DNA of 64,000 bases from Pseudomonas hunanensis (GCF_013393325.1 NZ_QJRC01000095.1:124001-188000); one strand, 5' to 3'. Counted from the stretch's first letter, positions 26,093-35,745 are shown. Program-made: numbers and translations. The notes: generated from the letters alone by a model not told the origin.

Positions 26093-27619
26093 ATGCCTGA
26101 ACATTTTCGTGCGTTGATCGTCATCCTGTTTTTGGCGAGCGTGGTCTTCCTGCTGGCGCGGCGGCCTGCCACCGACCTGATTCCGCTTGGCGACTACAAG
26201 CGCCGGCGCAATCTGTGGTTCCTGCTGACCGTGCTGGCCTTTGCCTCTCACAGCTTCTGGCTGTACCTGGGGGCGGGCGCGGTCATTTTGCTGCTTGCCG
26301 GGCGCCGCGAGCACAACCCCATGGCGCTGTTCTACATGCTGCTGTTCCTGATCCCGCCAGCGTCGGTGCAGGTGCCGGGGTTTGGCGTGGTCAATTACCT
26401 GGTCGACCTCAACCACATCCGCCTGCTGACCCTGTGTGTGCTATTGCCGGCCGCGCTGCAACTACGCCGCCAACCTGACACGCTGCGCTTTGGCCGCACC
26501 TGGGCCGACAAGCTGCTAGCGGCCGGCCTGGTGCTGATGAGCGTGCTGTATTTGCGCGAAACCACGCCCACCGACACCCTGCGCCAGGCGCTGTACCTGT
26601 ATGTCGATGTGTTCCTGCCGTACTACGTGGCCAGCCGTGGCCTGCGTCAGATCAGCGACTTCAAGGACACCTTGCTGGCCTTCGTGCTCACCGCCTTCGT
26701 CATGGCGCTGATTGCCGTGGCTGAATATGTGCGCCACTGGCTGCTGTACAGCGCCCTGGTCGACGCCATGGGCGTACCATGGAGCATGTCCGGTTACCTG
26801 AGCCGCGGCGGCGCGCTGCGGGCCAGCGTCACCACCGGCCAGGCGATTGCCCTGGGTTATGTGATGAGCGTGGCGATTGGGTTGTTCTTGTTCGTCCAGG
26901 GTTATGTGCAGCGCCCGCTGCACAGGGCCATGGGCGCCCTGCTACTGGCCGCCGGGCTGTTCGCGCCGTTATCGCGTGGCCCGTGGATCGGCGTAGTGGT
27001 CATCGTGGTGGTGTTCATTGCCTTGGGCAAAGGCGCCGTCAAGCGTCTGGCGCTGCTAGGCGCGGCCGGCATGCTGGCGTTGCCGCTGCTGACCGTCGTG
27101 CCTGGCGGTGACAAGGTGCTAGACCTGCTGCCGTACATCGGCAACATCGAAAAAGAGAACATCACCTACCGCGAGCGACTGATGGACAACTCCTGGATCG
27201 TCATCCAGCGCAACCCGCTGTTCGGCTCGTTCGACTTCCGCAACACCCCGGAAATGCAGTCGATGATCCAGGGCGAAGGCATCATCGACATCGTCAACAC
27301 CTACATCAACCTGGCACTGAGGGTCGGGCTGGTCGGGCTCGGCCTGTTCGTGGCGTTCTTTGCCGTGGTGCTGAGGGGCATCCGCAGAGCCATGCTCAGC
27401 TTCCCCGACAAGGATGACGAGCGAAGACAGCTCGGCCGGGTGTTGCTGGCGACGCTGATCGGCATTCTGGTGATCATCTTCACCGTCAGCAGCATCACCT
27501 TCATCCCGGTGGTGTACTGGTCAGTCGCCGGGCTGGGCGTGGCCTACATCCAGATGGTGCGCCGGCTGCACAACAGCCAGGCCATGGAACTGACCGAACC
27601 CGGCCTACTACCCAGGTAA
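26093..27619 (+). CDS. Wzy-like polysaccharide polymerase (O-antigen ligase superfamily)
   Basis: A 508-residue membrane protein with about 12 transmembrane helices. A large periplasmic loop carries AEYVRHWLLYSALVDAMGVP, then ALRASVTTGQAIALGYV, FAPLSRGPWIG and ENITYRERLMDNSWIVIQRNPLFG, all typical of the Wzy_C/WaaL superfamily. It would polymerise flipped repeat units. It is divergent from the flippase gene and four bases upstream of the hydrolase gene. Ligase activity is less likely given the complete export set here. Confidence 0.83.
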   Translation: MPEHFRALIVILFLASVVFLLARRPATDLIPLGDYKRRRNLWFLLTVLAFASHSFWLYLGAGAVILLLAGRREHNPMALFYMLLFLIPPASVQVPGFGVVNYLVDLNHIRLLTLCVLLPAALQLRRQPDTLRFGRTWADKLLAAGLVLMSVLYLRETTPTDTLRQALYLYVDVFLPYYVASRGLRQISDFKDTLLAFVLTAFVMALIAVAEYVRHWLLYSALVDAMGVPWSMSGYLSRGGALRASVTTGQAIALGYVMSVAIGLFLFVQGYVQRPLHRAMGALLLAAGLFAPLSRGPWIGVVVIVVVFIALGKGAVKRLALLGAAGMLALPLLTVVPGGDKVLDLLPYIGNIEKENITYRERLMDNSWIVIQRNPLFGSFDFRNTPEMQSMIQGEGIIDIVNTYINLALRVGLVGLGLFVAFFAVVLRGIRRAMLSFPDKDDERRQLGRVLLATLIGILVIIFTVSSITFIPVVYWSVAGLGVAYIQMVRRLHNSQAMELTEPGLLPR

Positions 27620-27623
27620 TTTC

Positions 27624-30224
27624 ATGAACGTGCTTACCTTGCGTCATTTCGTGCGCCTTTCGGCCCTTGCCGGCCTGGCCCTGTTACCGTTGGCCGGCTG
27701 GGGCTCAGACTGGCAGGTCAGTGTCGATGAGCAGAATGGCCTGCCTACCGTGACACGCGGTGGCGGCCCGGTGATGAAGGCCAAGTTCGATTTCTGGGCC
27801 GCCAACTGGAGCTGGACTGGCTTTTATACCGACTTCAAGGTCAATGGCCCCTACCACTACACGCTGAAGGGCAAGAACAAGGAACTGGACTTCGACCTGC
27901 AGGCAGATATCCGCAAGGAACAGGCGCAAACCCTGAGCTGGGCCTTCGACCTCGACGCCCACAGCCAGCAGCGCGGTGTAATGGGAGGCGGCATGGTGTT
28001 CCAGTTCGACCCGGCGCAAATCGCCGGCGACATGGGCGCCCCGCAGCTGCTGCCCGACAACCGCGGCTGGACGTGGGGCAAGGCCGACCAGGGCCGGCGC
28101 ATCGAGATGCGTTTCGACCCGCCACTGGCCAAGGTCTACTTCGAGCGCGGCAACCCGTCCGAGCTGCGTGCATTCCTCTACAAGGACCCGATCGCCGCCG
28201 GCCGCCAACAGCTCAAGGCCGTGCTCAACGTGACCGGCGACATCGACCTGGGCCCCACCCCCAACGAGCGCTTCGGGCTGGCCGACCCTGCCAGCTGGCC
28301 CGATGACCAACTGGACTGGCGCACCTCACCGGTGGACCTGTCATTCCTCAACGCCGCAGAAAAGCCCGCCGGCAAGCGCGGCTTCGTCAAGGCGGTCGGT
28401 GACCAGTTGATGTTCGCCGACAACACCCCGGTACGCTTCTGGGGCACCAACTTGTCTGCCTACTCGCTGTTCAAAAGCCCGGACGAAGAAATCCGCCAAC
28501 AGGCCAAGCGCCTGTCGGCCCTGGGTTTCAACCTGGTGCGCCTGCATCACCACGACTCGCCCTGGGTCAGCCCCAACGTGTTCGGCGACGGCACCCTGGT
28601 GCGCGATACCCAGCAGCTCAGCGCCGAATCGTTACGCAAGCTAGACCTGTGGATCAAAGCGCTCAAGGACGAAGGCATCTACATCTGGTTGGACATGCAT
28701 GTGCAGCGTGCATTTACCGCCAACGACAACATTGAAGACTTCAAGGAGTTGCCCGAGAAGGAAGGTCGCATTGACCTGAAGGGTTACGCCTACGTGAACG
28801 ACAGTATCCAGAAAGCGATGAAGCGCTTTGCCGAGCAGTACATGACCCATGTGAACGAGTACACTGGGCTGGCGTACAAGGACGACCCGGCCATCGCCGC
28901 CGTGCTGATCACCAACGAGAACGACCTCACCCAGCACTACGGCAACGCCCTGTTGCCAGACAAGGATGTACCACGCCACAGCGAACGCTACATGTCGGCC
29001 GCCAAGGCCTTCGCCAGGCAACATGACCTGCCCGCCGACCTCACCTGGCGTGCCTGGGAGCATGGCCCGTCCAAGCTGTTTCTCAATGACCTGGAGCAGC
29101 GCTTCAATGCCGACATGATCGCCCACTTGCGCGGCCTCGGTGTAAAAGTACCGATCGCGACCACCAGCACCTGGGGCGGCAACGGTTTGAGCGCGTTGCC
29201 GGCGCTTACCGCAGGGGATGTCATCGATGCCCATAGCTACGGTGCCAATGGCCAGCTGGAGAAGAACCCACTGACCAGCGACGGCATGATCGACTGGATA
29301 GGCGCCGCCCAAGTGGTCGGCAAACCACTTACTGTCACCGAGTGGAACGCTGAACCCTTCCCGCTGCCCGACCGTCACTCACTGCCGCTATACGTGGCCG
29401 GTACCGCCAGCCACCAGGGCTGGGACGCGATGATGCAATACGCCTACAGCCAACAGGGGTTCAACCCCGGCTGGCGCACCGCGGACAACTGGCACGCCTA
29501 CAACGACCCGGCGATGATCGCCACGCTACCCGCCGCCGCCCTGCTCTACCGCCGTGCGGACGTCAAGCCAGCCACCACTCGCTACGTGTTCGCACCAACA
29601 CCTGCCACCCTCTACGATCAGGAAATCACTCCACGCAATTCAGTGCTGTTGCGCACGGCCATGGAAACGGGCCAGTTGCAGATCGCGCTGCCACAAACAC
29701 CGGAACTGCCTTGGCTGAAGCCTGCGGCTATCCCAGCAGGCGCACAGGTACTGCAGGACCCAGGGCAATCGCTGCTGCCCGCCGATGCCACCGAGTCGGT
29801 AACCGACACTGGCGAGCTCAAACGCAACTGGCAACAAGGCCTCTACACCATCGACACGCCGTTGACCCAGGCCGCCACCGGCTGGCTGGGCGGCCGCTCG
29901 ATCAGCCTGGGGGCCATTGAGGTTAATTCGAAAACACCTTATGCCAGCGTCGTGGTGCAGAGCCTGGACGGTAAACCCTTGGGCCAGTCGCGTGAGCTGC
30001 TGCTTTCTCTGGGCACCCGTGCCATGCCCAAGGCCGATGACAAGACACCCTTCAATGTCGAACCCCTTGAAGGCAGCCTGACCCTCAAAGCGCCCGCTGG
30101 CCTGAAACTGTTCGCCCGCGATGCGCAGGCACAACTGAAGCCACTGCCGGCGGCGTACAAGGATGGGCAATACACCCTTACCTTCGACGGTCACTACATG
30201 TCCAACTGGCTGTTCTTGAAATAG
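27624..30224 (+). CDS. Large secreted glycoside hydrolase, GH5/cellulase-like
   Basis: An 866-residue exported protein. A signal peptide covers roughly residues 1-28 (ending near GWGS). The N-terminal ~230 residues form a beta-rich domain. A TIM-barrel hydrolase follows: VRFWGTNLSAYSLF, GFNLVRLHHHD, IYIWLDMHV, LITNENDLTQ (proposed acid/base Glu ~431), and TVTEWNAEPFP (proposed nucleophile Glu ~572). A C-terminal beta-rich domain completes it. The barrel motifs fit clan GH-A, nearest GH5. It likely trims or degrades the cluster's polymer in the periplasm. It starts 4 bp after the polymerase stop. Specificity unknown. Confidence 0.78.
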   Translation: MNVLTLRHFVRLSALAGLALLPLAGWGSDWQVSVDEQNGLPTVTRGGGPVMKAKFDFWAANWSWTGFYTDFKVNGPYHYTLKGKNKELDFDLQADIRKEQAQTLSWAFDLDAHSQQRGVMGGGMVFQFDPAQIAGDMGAPQLLPDNRGWTWGKADQGRRIEMRFDPPLAKVYFERGNPSELRAFLYKDPIAAGRQQLKAVLNVTGDIDLGPTPNERFGLADPASWPDDQLDWRTSPVDLSFLNAAEKPAGKRGFVKAVGDQLMFADNTPVRFWGTNLSAYSLFKSPDEEIRQQAKRLSALGFNLVRLHHHDSPWVSPNVFGDGTLVRDTQQLSAESLRKLDLWIKALKDEGIYIWLDMHVQRAFTANDNIEDFKELPEKEGRIDLKGYAYVNDSIQKAMKRFAEQYMTHVNEYTGLAYKDDPAIAAVLITNENDLTQHYGNALLPDKDVPRHSERYMSAAKAFARQHDLPADLTWRAWEHGPSKLFLNDLEQRFNADMIAHLRGLGVKVPIATTSTWGGNGLSALPALTAGDVIDAHSYGANGQLEKNPLTSDGMIDWIGAAQVVGKPLTVTEWNAEPFPLPDRHSLPLYVAGTASHQGWDAMMQYAYSQQGFNPGWRTADNWHAYNDPAMIATLPAAALLYRRADVKPATTRYVFAPTPATLYDQEITPRNSVLLRTAMETGQLQIALPQTPELPWLKPAAIPAGAQVLQDPGQSLLPADATESVTDTGELKRNWQQGLYTIDTPLTQAATGWLGGRSISLGAIEVNSKTPYASVVVQSLDGKPLGQSRELLLSLGTRAMPKADDKTPFNVEPLEGSLTLKAPAGLKLFARDAQAQLKPLPAAYKDGQYTLTFDGHYMSNWLFLK

Positions 30225-30329
30225 AGCATATGGCCATCTACGCTCAGGTCACCTGTCGCTGATCATCCCACCTGCACGTTTCAGGGAGGGTTCGCTGCGT
30301 CTGTAAACAGCAGTTTCCAGGAGGTAGGG

Positions 30330-31304
30330 ATGAAATTTCTGGTGGTGGGTGGCGCGGGTTACATTGGCTCGCACATGGTCAAGCACCTGCTTGCTGTGGG
30401 CCACGAAGTGGTGGTGGCAGACCTGGTCTGGCCTGGCCCGGGCATCCAGTGGGCCAAGCTCGACATCGCCGACGAGGCCGCACTGGATGTGCTGTTTGGC
30501 GTCTGTCGCTTCGATGCGGTGTTCCATTTTGCCTCGTTCATTCAAGTGGGCGAGTCGGTCAGCGCGCCCGGCAAGTACTACCAGAACAACGTCGCAGCCA
30601 CCCTTGCCCTGCTGCAGGCCATGGTGAATGCCGGCATCAAGCACCTGGTGTTTTCTTCGAGTGCCGCCGTTTATGGCAACCCACAGTACGTGCCGATCGA
30701 TGAAGCGCACACCAAGGGGCCGATCAACCCTTATGGGCTGAGTAAATGGATGGTCGAGCAGATTCTTGAGGACTTCGACCGTGCCTATGGCTTGAAGTCG
30801 GTTTGCCTGCGCTATTTCAATGCCGCAGGCGCTGACCCCGAAGGGCAGCTGGGGGAACGTCACGACCCGGAAACCCACCTGATTCCATTGATCCTGCAGG
30901 CGGCATCTGGCCGGCGGGAGGCGGTGACCGTGTTTGGCCGCGACTACGATACGCCGGATGGCACCTGCATACGTGACTACGTGCATGTTGCAGACCTGGC
31001 GGCGGCCCATGCGTTGGCAGTGGACTATTTGCTGGCAGGTGGCGAGCGTACCGCGTTCAACCTGGGCAACGGCTTGGGCTTTTCGGTGCAGCAGGTGATC
31101 GATACGGCGCGGACGGTGACCGGGCGGCAGATCAATGCCCTCGATGCGCCGCGCCGCGCTGGCGACCCGCCACGGCTGGTGGCTGATGCGAGCAAGGCGA
31201 TACAGGTACTGGGCTGGCGGCCAGAGTTTGCCTCGCTGGAGCAGATTGTGCGGCATGCCTGGCAGTGGGAGTTGCAGTATCCCTGGACTGTGCAGCAGGG
31301 CTGA
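30330..31304 (+). CDS. galE: UDP-glucose 4-epimerase family enzyme
   Basis: A 324-residue extended short-chain dehydrogenase. NAD-binding GGAGYIG is at 7-13, VFSSSAAVYG at 107-116 supplies the serine, and YGLSK at 135-139 supplies the catalytic Tyr and Lys; CLRYFNAAGADP follows. This matches GalE, which interconverts UDP-glucose and UDP-galactose (or the N-acetyl forms). GGAGGT precedes the start. It is the last gene of the plus-strand polysaccharide unit, 105 bp after the hydrolase, and would supply an activated sugar for the repeat unit. Confidence 0.85.
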   Translation: MKFLVVGGAGYIGSHMVKHLLAVGHEVVVADLVWPGPGIQWAKLDIADEAALDVLFGVCRFDAVFHFASFIQVGESVSAPGKYYQNNVAATLALLQAMVNAGIKHLVFSSSAAVYGNPQYVPIDEAHTKGPINPYGLSKWMVEQILEDFDRAYGLKSVCLRYFNAAGADPEGQLGERHDPETHLIPLILQAASGRREAVTVFGRDYDTPDGTCIRDYVHVADLAAAHALAVDYLLAGGERTAFNLGNGLGFSVQQVIDTARTVTGRQINALDAPRRAGDPPRLVADASKAIQVLGWRPEFASLEQIVRHAWQWELQYPWTVQQG

Positions 31305-31326
31305 GGATCTTGGGGGCGCTTTGCGC

Positions 31327-31417
31327 CCCATCGCGACACAAGGCCGCTCCCACAGGTGCAGCGCAAATGGTCGATTTTTGCGCTGCACCTGTGGGAGCGG
31401 CCTTGTGTCGCGATGGG
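31327..31417. repeat. REP/BIME inverted pair between convergent genes
   Basis: Two 41-base arms (31327-31367 and 31377-31417) are perfect inverted copies with a 9-base loop. They contain the GGCCGCTCCCACAGGTGC-type core seen in P. putida REP elements. The structure sits between the galE stop and the kinase stop and may also act as a bidirectional terminator. Confidence 0.85.
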
Positions 31418-31436
31418 CTGCAAAGCAGCCCGACAA

Positions 31437-32243
31437 TCAGTAATAGGTCCGCGGTTGCTCGTCCGCCTTGTTCAACACCGTCCCAATCAGGTTCACCGTG
31501 GCCAGGTGATGCAGGCAATCCTCGATTTCCTTTTTGTTGTTCATCCCGTTGGCCACCACCAGCAACACACAATCGAACTTGGGTATCACGGTGATCGCAT
31601 CGTCCGAGCTGAGCAGTGGTGGCAAATCGAAAATGCAAATACGCGACTCGTAGCGGTTGCGCAAATCGCTGATCAGGTTGTTCACCTTGGGCGACGACAG
31701 CATCTCGGTGGACAGCGGGACTGGCACCCGCGTTGGCAGCACCACAAAGCGCGGCAAGGTCGGGTTGACCAGGCATTCCTGCAACTCGGCCTTGTCCGTC
31801 AGGAACTCGTTCAACGCCTGCTCCATGGGCAGGCCCAGGGTGCTGCCAACCTTGGGCCGGCGCAGGTCGAAGTCCACCAGCAACGCCGTCTTGGTGGTGT
31901 GGTGGGCAATACTCATGGCCAGGTTGATCGCCAGCACCGTCTTGCCCGCTTCAGGCGTTGGCGAGGTGATCGCCAGCGTGCGCCAGCCGTTTTCCTCCAT
32001 GGCCCTGAGCACCTGCGTGCGCAGCAGGTCGATCGGCCCGTTCATGTTGGAGTTCTTGTTGTACGCCACGATGCGGTGGCGCTCCAGGTGGTCCGCACGC
32101 AGGGGCACCACCTTGGTATTCACGTAGTCGAACTGCCCCGGCACTTCTGCCAGCGCCGTACCGGGGGCGGGAGACAGTGCCTGGGGTGTGCCTGGGGTAA
32201 CCTGATGAAGATTATTGCCAACAGCCGGCTTGGTCCTGTCCAT
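31437..32243 (-). CDS. Bacterial tyrosine kinase, CpsD/Wzc-type cytoplasmic domain
   Basis: A 268-residue BY-kinase. Walker A is TSPTPEAGKTVLAINLA, Walker A' is ALLVDFDLRRP and Walker B is ICIFDLPPLL. The C terminus ends in RTYY, a very short tyrosine tail compared with Wzc. It would autophosphorylate and regulate chain length together with the Wzz-like protein encoded 11 bp upstream; the split arrangement resembles CapA/CapB of Gram-positives. The start is the ATG at 32243, directly after a GTG. Confidence 0.83.
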   Translation of the reverse strand: MDRTKPAVGNNLHQVTPGTPQALSPAPGTALAEVPGQFDYVNTKVVPLRADHLERHRIVAYNKNSNMNGPIDLLRTQVLRAMEENGWRTLAITSPTPEAGKTVLAINLAMSIAHHTTKTALLVDFDLRRPKVGSTLGLPMEQALNEFLTDKAELQECLVNPTLPRFVVLPTRVPVPLSTEMLSSPKVNNLISDLRNRYESRICIFDLPPLLSSDDAITVIPKFDCVLLVVANGMNNKKEIEDCLHHLATVNLIGTVLNKADEQPRTYY

Positions 32244-32254
32244 CACTGCTTTCC

Positions 32255-33817
32255 CTATACAAACCGAGACATGACTTTGAACAACAGCACATCCAGTGGC
32301 ATGTAGAACATGTGCACCAACACTACCATGATAGCCGCCAACGCCAGTGCCGCCAGGATCAGCCGGTTGCGCCAGCGCTTGCGCCTGGCCACGTCGGCCC
32401 TGGTATCGATATAGGGCACCGCAACCAAAACCCGTTTACCCAGCAGGTTTTCCAGGGCGCCAACACCGCGCACGCGCTGATTGAGCATTTCCATCAGCAT
32501 CACCAGCGCACCGCCGCCAGCAGGTGCCAGCACCAGGCCAAGCGCCGCGATTTTCTTGCGGTTTGGCTTGATCGGCTTCTCAGGCAGCAGAGGGGGCTCC
32601 AGTAGCACGAAGCGTTCGGCCTTGTTTTCCTGCTCGAGGCTTTCGGTAATCTTCGCGCCCATTTCCTTGGCGCGGATTTCTTCATACTTTTTACGTGCGT
32701 TGTCGTGGTCACGCATCAAGGTCACCAACCCGCGCTCGACCTGCGGTGCTTCGAGGATCTCGGCTTCGTAGCCTTCCATCTTCTTGGTCAGCTCACGCTT
32801 CTGCTCGGACAGTGAGGCAATCCGCTCCTGGGCAGCGCTCATCTTGGCGCGCACACGGGCCACGTCGAGGCTGACCGTGGACGCTGCCGCCGTACGATCG
32901 CCACTGGCTTCGAGCGCCTGGATCTTGCGTTTGATCGCCACCACATCCGGGTGGGCGTCCTTGTAGCGGGTCAGCAGCCGGGCATACTCGGCCTTCAGGC
33001 TTGGCAGGTCCTGGGGTTGGTCGGCAGAGGCTGGCCTGGTGCCCTCAGTCGTTTTGGTCGCCAGGCCAGCATTGGCCGCGGACAGTTCCAGCTCCAGGTA
33101 GCGCAGCTCTTCCTGGGCAGCCTTGTAGTCACGGTCGACTTCGCGGAACTCCAGCTCCGAACGCGACAGCATGTTCATGCGCAGGGTCTGGTGCTCGGGC
33201 AACGCATTGGCATGAGCCTGCTTGAAATCGGCCAGCTGGTTTTCCAGGCTGGCCAGTTCGGCGCCCAGTTTGTTGGCTTCCTGGGTAAGAAACTCGGTGG
33301 TTTCGTTGGCCCGCTCGGTGCGCTGCTTGAGGTTTTCGTTGAGGAACAGCGTCACCAACTCGTCGGCGACTTCCTTGGCCACTTGCGCTTGCTTGTGCTC
33401 GAACGACACATTGAACGCCACGGTCGCTTCACCACGGCCACGGACAAAGGTGGTGAGGGTTTCGACCACGATGGCGTTGCGCATCTGGTCGATCTTGTCG
33501 CTTTCACTGAGGCGTTTGTCGGCGAACAGGTCGTACTTGCCGATGATGCGCAGCAGGTTTTCACGGGTCATCACCCGCTGGCGGATCACCTCGATGCGCT
33601 CATCGGCAAAGCTGGTGTTGTTGGTCGACACCAGCTCGGGCGAAATCTGCTGCGACTCCACCAGAATGGTGCCGGTCGATTGGTAGATCGGCGGCACCAT
33701 CAAGGCGACGGCGACGGTCGCGACAAGAATGACTGCGGCACTCACCCCTAGCACCAGGGCTCTGTCCTTGATAATGGCGATGTAATCTCTGAGGGAGAGC
33801 TCGTAGTCAGACTTCAT
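32255..33817 (-). CDS. Wzz/GumC-type chain-length determinant
   Basis: A 520-residue inner-membrane polysaccharide co-polymerase. It has an N-terminal Wzz segment (YELSLRDYIAIIKDR then a membrane helix at ~17-38) and a long periplasmic coiled-coil region (~160-390). A GNVR-like region before the C-terminal helix at about 485-505 includes PLLPEKPIKPNRKKI, the typical proline-rich motif. It controls polymer length and bridges to the Wza-like exporter. The kinase domain is encoded separately just downstream. Confidence 0.85.
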   Translation of the reverse strand: MKSDYELSLRDYIAIIKDRALVLGVSAAVILVATVAVALMVPPIYQSTGTILVESQQISPELVSTNNTSFADERIEVIRQRVMTRENLLRIIGKYDLFADKRLSESDKIDQMRNAIVVETLTTFVRGRGEATVAFNVSFEHKQAQVAKEVADELVTLFLNENLKQRTERANETTEFLTQEANKLGAELASLENQLADFKQAHANALPEHQTLRMNMLSRSELEFREVDRDYKAAQEELRYLELELSAANAGLATKTTEGTRPASADQPQDLPSLKAEYARLLTRYKDAHPDVVAIKRKIQALEASGDRTAAASTVSLDVARVRAKMSAAQERIASLSEQKRELTKKMEGYEAEILEAPQVERGLVTLMRDHDNARKKYEEIRAKEMGAKITESLEQENKAERFVLLEPPLLPEKPIKPNRKKIAALGLVLAPAGGGALVMLMEMLNQRVRGVGALENLLGKRVLVAVPYIDTRADVARRKRWRNRLILAALALAAIMVVLVHMFYMPLDVLLFKVMSRFV

Positions 33818-33836
33818 GGGGCCACCTGCCTGCGGT

Positions 33837-34952
33837 TCAGATGTCGGGGTACCTGTACGTCAACGTCAAACCAACGATCGTTGCGGTCGCATCCGGTACA
33901 TGGTCCTGTTGCCGTTCCTTGTACATCAGTGACAGGCGCAGGTCCCAGTAAGGCGAAAACTGGCGGCTGGCCCATACGCTGTAAGTCTGCAGCGTGTTGG
34001 GCGACTGCCCTTTGCTGTCTTGCCAGGCCGCGTCGGCGCCCACCCGAGTCAGTTCGGCCACCGCGTAGCTCCATACACCACGCACCTGGTCCAGCTCGGC
34101 GAAACCGCCTTCGGCGCTGGCCACCGTGCTGCGTTCGGCGGTAAAGCTGGCATCGGCACGCGGGCCGGTGTACAGCAACGCAACCCCACCCTCCCCACGC
34201 CGGCCGCCGTCGTCACCAGACACCTGGTTGACGCCAATGTGGGCATCGGCGCTCAAACCTTCGGCAAGCTGGTACTTGACGCCGACTGCAGGGGTGTAGC
34301 TGTTGGAGGCGGTCGCGGTAAGGTCCTGCTCAGGCTCATAGCGTCGTGCGCCAAAGCGGGTGTACACATCGGCCCGCTCGCTCCAGGCGTAAGTCCAGGT
34401 AAATACGTTCGCCAGCTCCTCGTAGCCCGTCAGCGTACTGATGTCATAACGGGCACGGTTGTAAGTGGTTTCGTTGCTCAAGGTGCTGCGTTCAGTTACC
34501 GCCTGGCTCCAGTTGCCCGTCAGGGTGTAGAGCTTTTGCGTACCGTCGGTGGTGATCACCCCGGTGTCCAGCACTGTCCCCGACAGCGTCGAGCTTTCGT
34601 TGTAGCGCGCCACCAGGCCGAACCGCCCACGCTCGGTGGTGCGCTGCCAGCCCAGGCTGATATCGGGATCTTCACGGTCATCGACTATATCCGTGTCGGA
34701 CGAGCGCAACACATGCATGCCCAGCCCCAACCTCAATTCGTCACGGTCGAACGTACCGATCAGGGTGTAATCAGGCGCAATGATCGTGCGCGTTATGCCC
34801 TTCTCCCCCGAGGTCAGCAACAAAGGGTTGCTGTCGTATTCGACGGATGTCGGTACCGCCACCGTAGACTGCCAATTTGCCGCCAGGACCGCGTCCGTAA
34901 ACGGCAAGGCCAAGATTGCCGTTGCAATGCTAGTTGTTCTAAGAAGAGGCAT
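33837..34952 (-). CDS. Outer-membrane beta-barrel protein of the polysaccharide locus
   Basis: A 371-residue exported protein with a signal peptide ending near VLAANW. The rest shows alternating beta strands with aromatic ends (TLTGNWSQAV, FTWTYAWSERADVYTRFGARR, SPYWDLRLSLMYKERQ) and ends ...LTLTYRYPDI, typical of outer-membrane barrels of the BBP2 type found beside wza genes. It may act with the Wza-like protein as an export partner. It lies between the wza-like and wzz-like genes in one unit. Confidence 0.75.
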   Translation of the reverse strand: MPLLRTTSIATAILALPFTDAVLAANWQSTVAVPTSVEYDSNPLLLTSGEKGITRTIIAPDYTLIGTFDRDELRLGLGMHVLRSSDTDIVDDREDPDISLGWQRTTERGRFGLVARYNESSTLSGTVLDTGVITTDGTQKLYTLTGNWSQAVTERSTLSNETTYNRARYDISTLTGYEELANVFTWTYAWSERADVYTRFGARRYEPEQDLTATASNSYTPAVGVKYQLAEGLSADAHIGVNQVSGDDGGRRGEGGVALLYTGPRADASFTAERSTVASAEGGFAELDQVRGVWSYAVAELTRVGADAAWQDSKGQSPNTLQTYSVWASRQFSPYWDLRLSLMYKERQQDHVPDATATIVGLTLTYRYPDI

Positions 34953-34977
34953 TAAATGTTCTTATTAAAAGGCAAGA

Positions 34978-35535
34978 TCAAGGAACGACCAGCGTATCGC
35001 CAGCCTGAAGTTGGATGTTGGTGGACATGTCCCGCCCAGACACCAGGTCCTTATATCGCACGGGCAGGATCTTTTGGGAAGCGCCTGCGCCACGGACCAC
35101 CTTGATTTCGCTTTCGTCAGCAAACTTGTCCAGGCCACCCGACATGCTCAAAGCTTGAAGCACCGCCGTAGGGCCTGCCATTTGCACCGGCCCAGGCTTG
35201 ATCACTTTGCCTTGTACGTAGACCATGTTGCCGGCGATGCTCTTGACGACAACGCTGACGTTAGGGTCGGGAAGGAACTTTTCGAGTTTGGCAGCCACCT
35301 GTTTTTCGACTGCCGTCACATCCAGGCCGGCGACATTGATGCGCCCGGCCAGGGGGAAGGTGATACTGCCATCGGGAAGAACGGTGGCTTCTTGACGCAG
35401 GCTGTCTTCCTGCCACACCGAAACCATCACCACATCGCCGGGGCTGAGCAGATAGGCAGCACTGCTCTGGTCGGCGTTACCGGCGCCAGACCACACCGTC
35501 AGCAGGCAGAACGCGGCAAACATTGAACGCACCAT
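34978..35535 (-). CDS. Wza-like polysaccharide export protein (short form, no lipobox)
   Basis: A 185-residue member of the polysaccharide biosynthesis/export (Poly_export) family: YLLSPGDVVMVSVWQEDSL, DGSITFPLAGRINVAGL and a SLBB-like domain VYVQGKVIKPGPVQM. The signal peptide ends near GAGNA with no lipobox cysteine, unlike E. coli Wza, and the protein is about half the length of Wza. It may therefore form only the periplasmic rings and depend on the adjacent outer-membrane barrel for the exit channel. The start at 35535 follows GGAGG. Confidence 0.82.
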   Translation of the reverse strand: MVRSMFAAFCLLTVWSGAGNADQSSAAYLLSPGDVVMVSVWQEDSLRQEATVLPDGSITFPLAGRINVAGLDVTAVEKQVAAKLEKFLPDPNVSVVVKSIAGNMVYVQGKVIKPGPVQMAGPTAVLQALSMSGGLDKFADESEIKVVRGAGASQKILPVRYKDLVSGRDMSTNIQLQAGDTLVVP

Positions 35536-35717
35536 GAGGGTCCCTCCGGCCAAATGGCCCGACAAAGAGCACTGAATGAGAACAACACACCAACTCTCGC
35601 TCCGCTTCGCGACGTACCGCTGCCGCGATGGCCTCGACCTTCCTGGAGGCCCTTACCTTGACGCTGTAGACGTGGGCTGCAACACCCTGCAGACATGGGC
35701 CTATACAGGCTACTGGG

Positions 35718-35745
35718 AATATAGCAACGGTTGAAGAATTCACAA
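35718..35745 (-). promoter_or_regulatory. Candidate sigma70 promoter upstream of wza-like gene
   Basis: On the minus strand TTGTGA (35740-35745), a 16-base spacer and TATATT (35718-35723) form a good sigma70-type promoter between the 58-residue gene and the wza-like gene. It would give a leader of about 175 bases. Bases 35536-35796 hold no convincing gene. Confidence 0.4.

Noticed and set aside
30249..31436. 395-codon open frame antisense to galE
   Set aside because: It runs through the REP pair and lies opposite the conserved epimerase; no recognisable protein.
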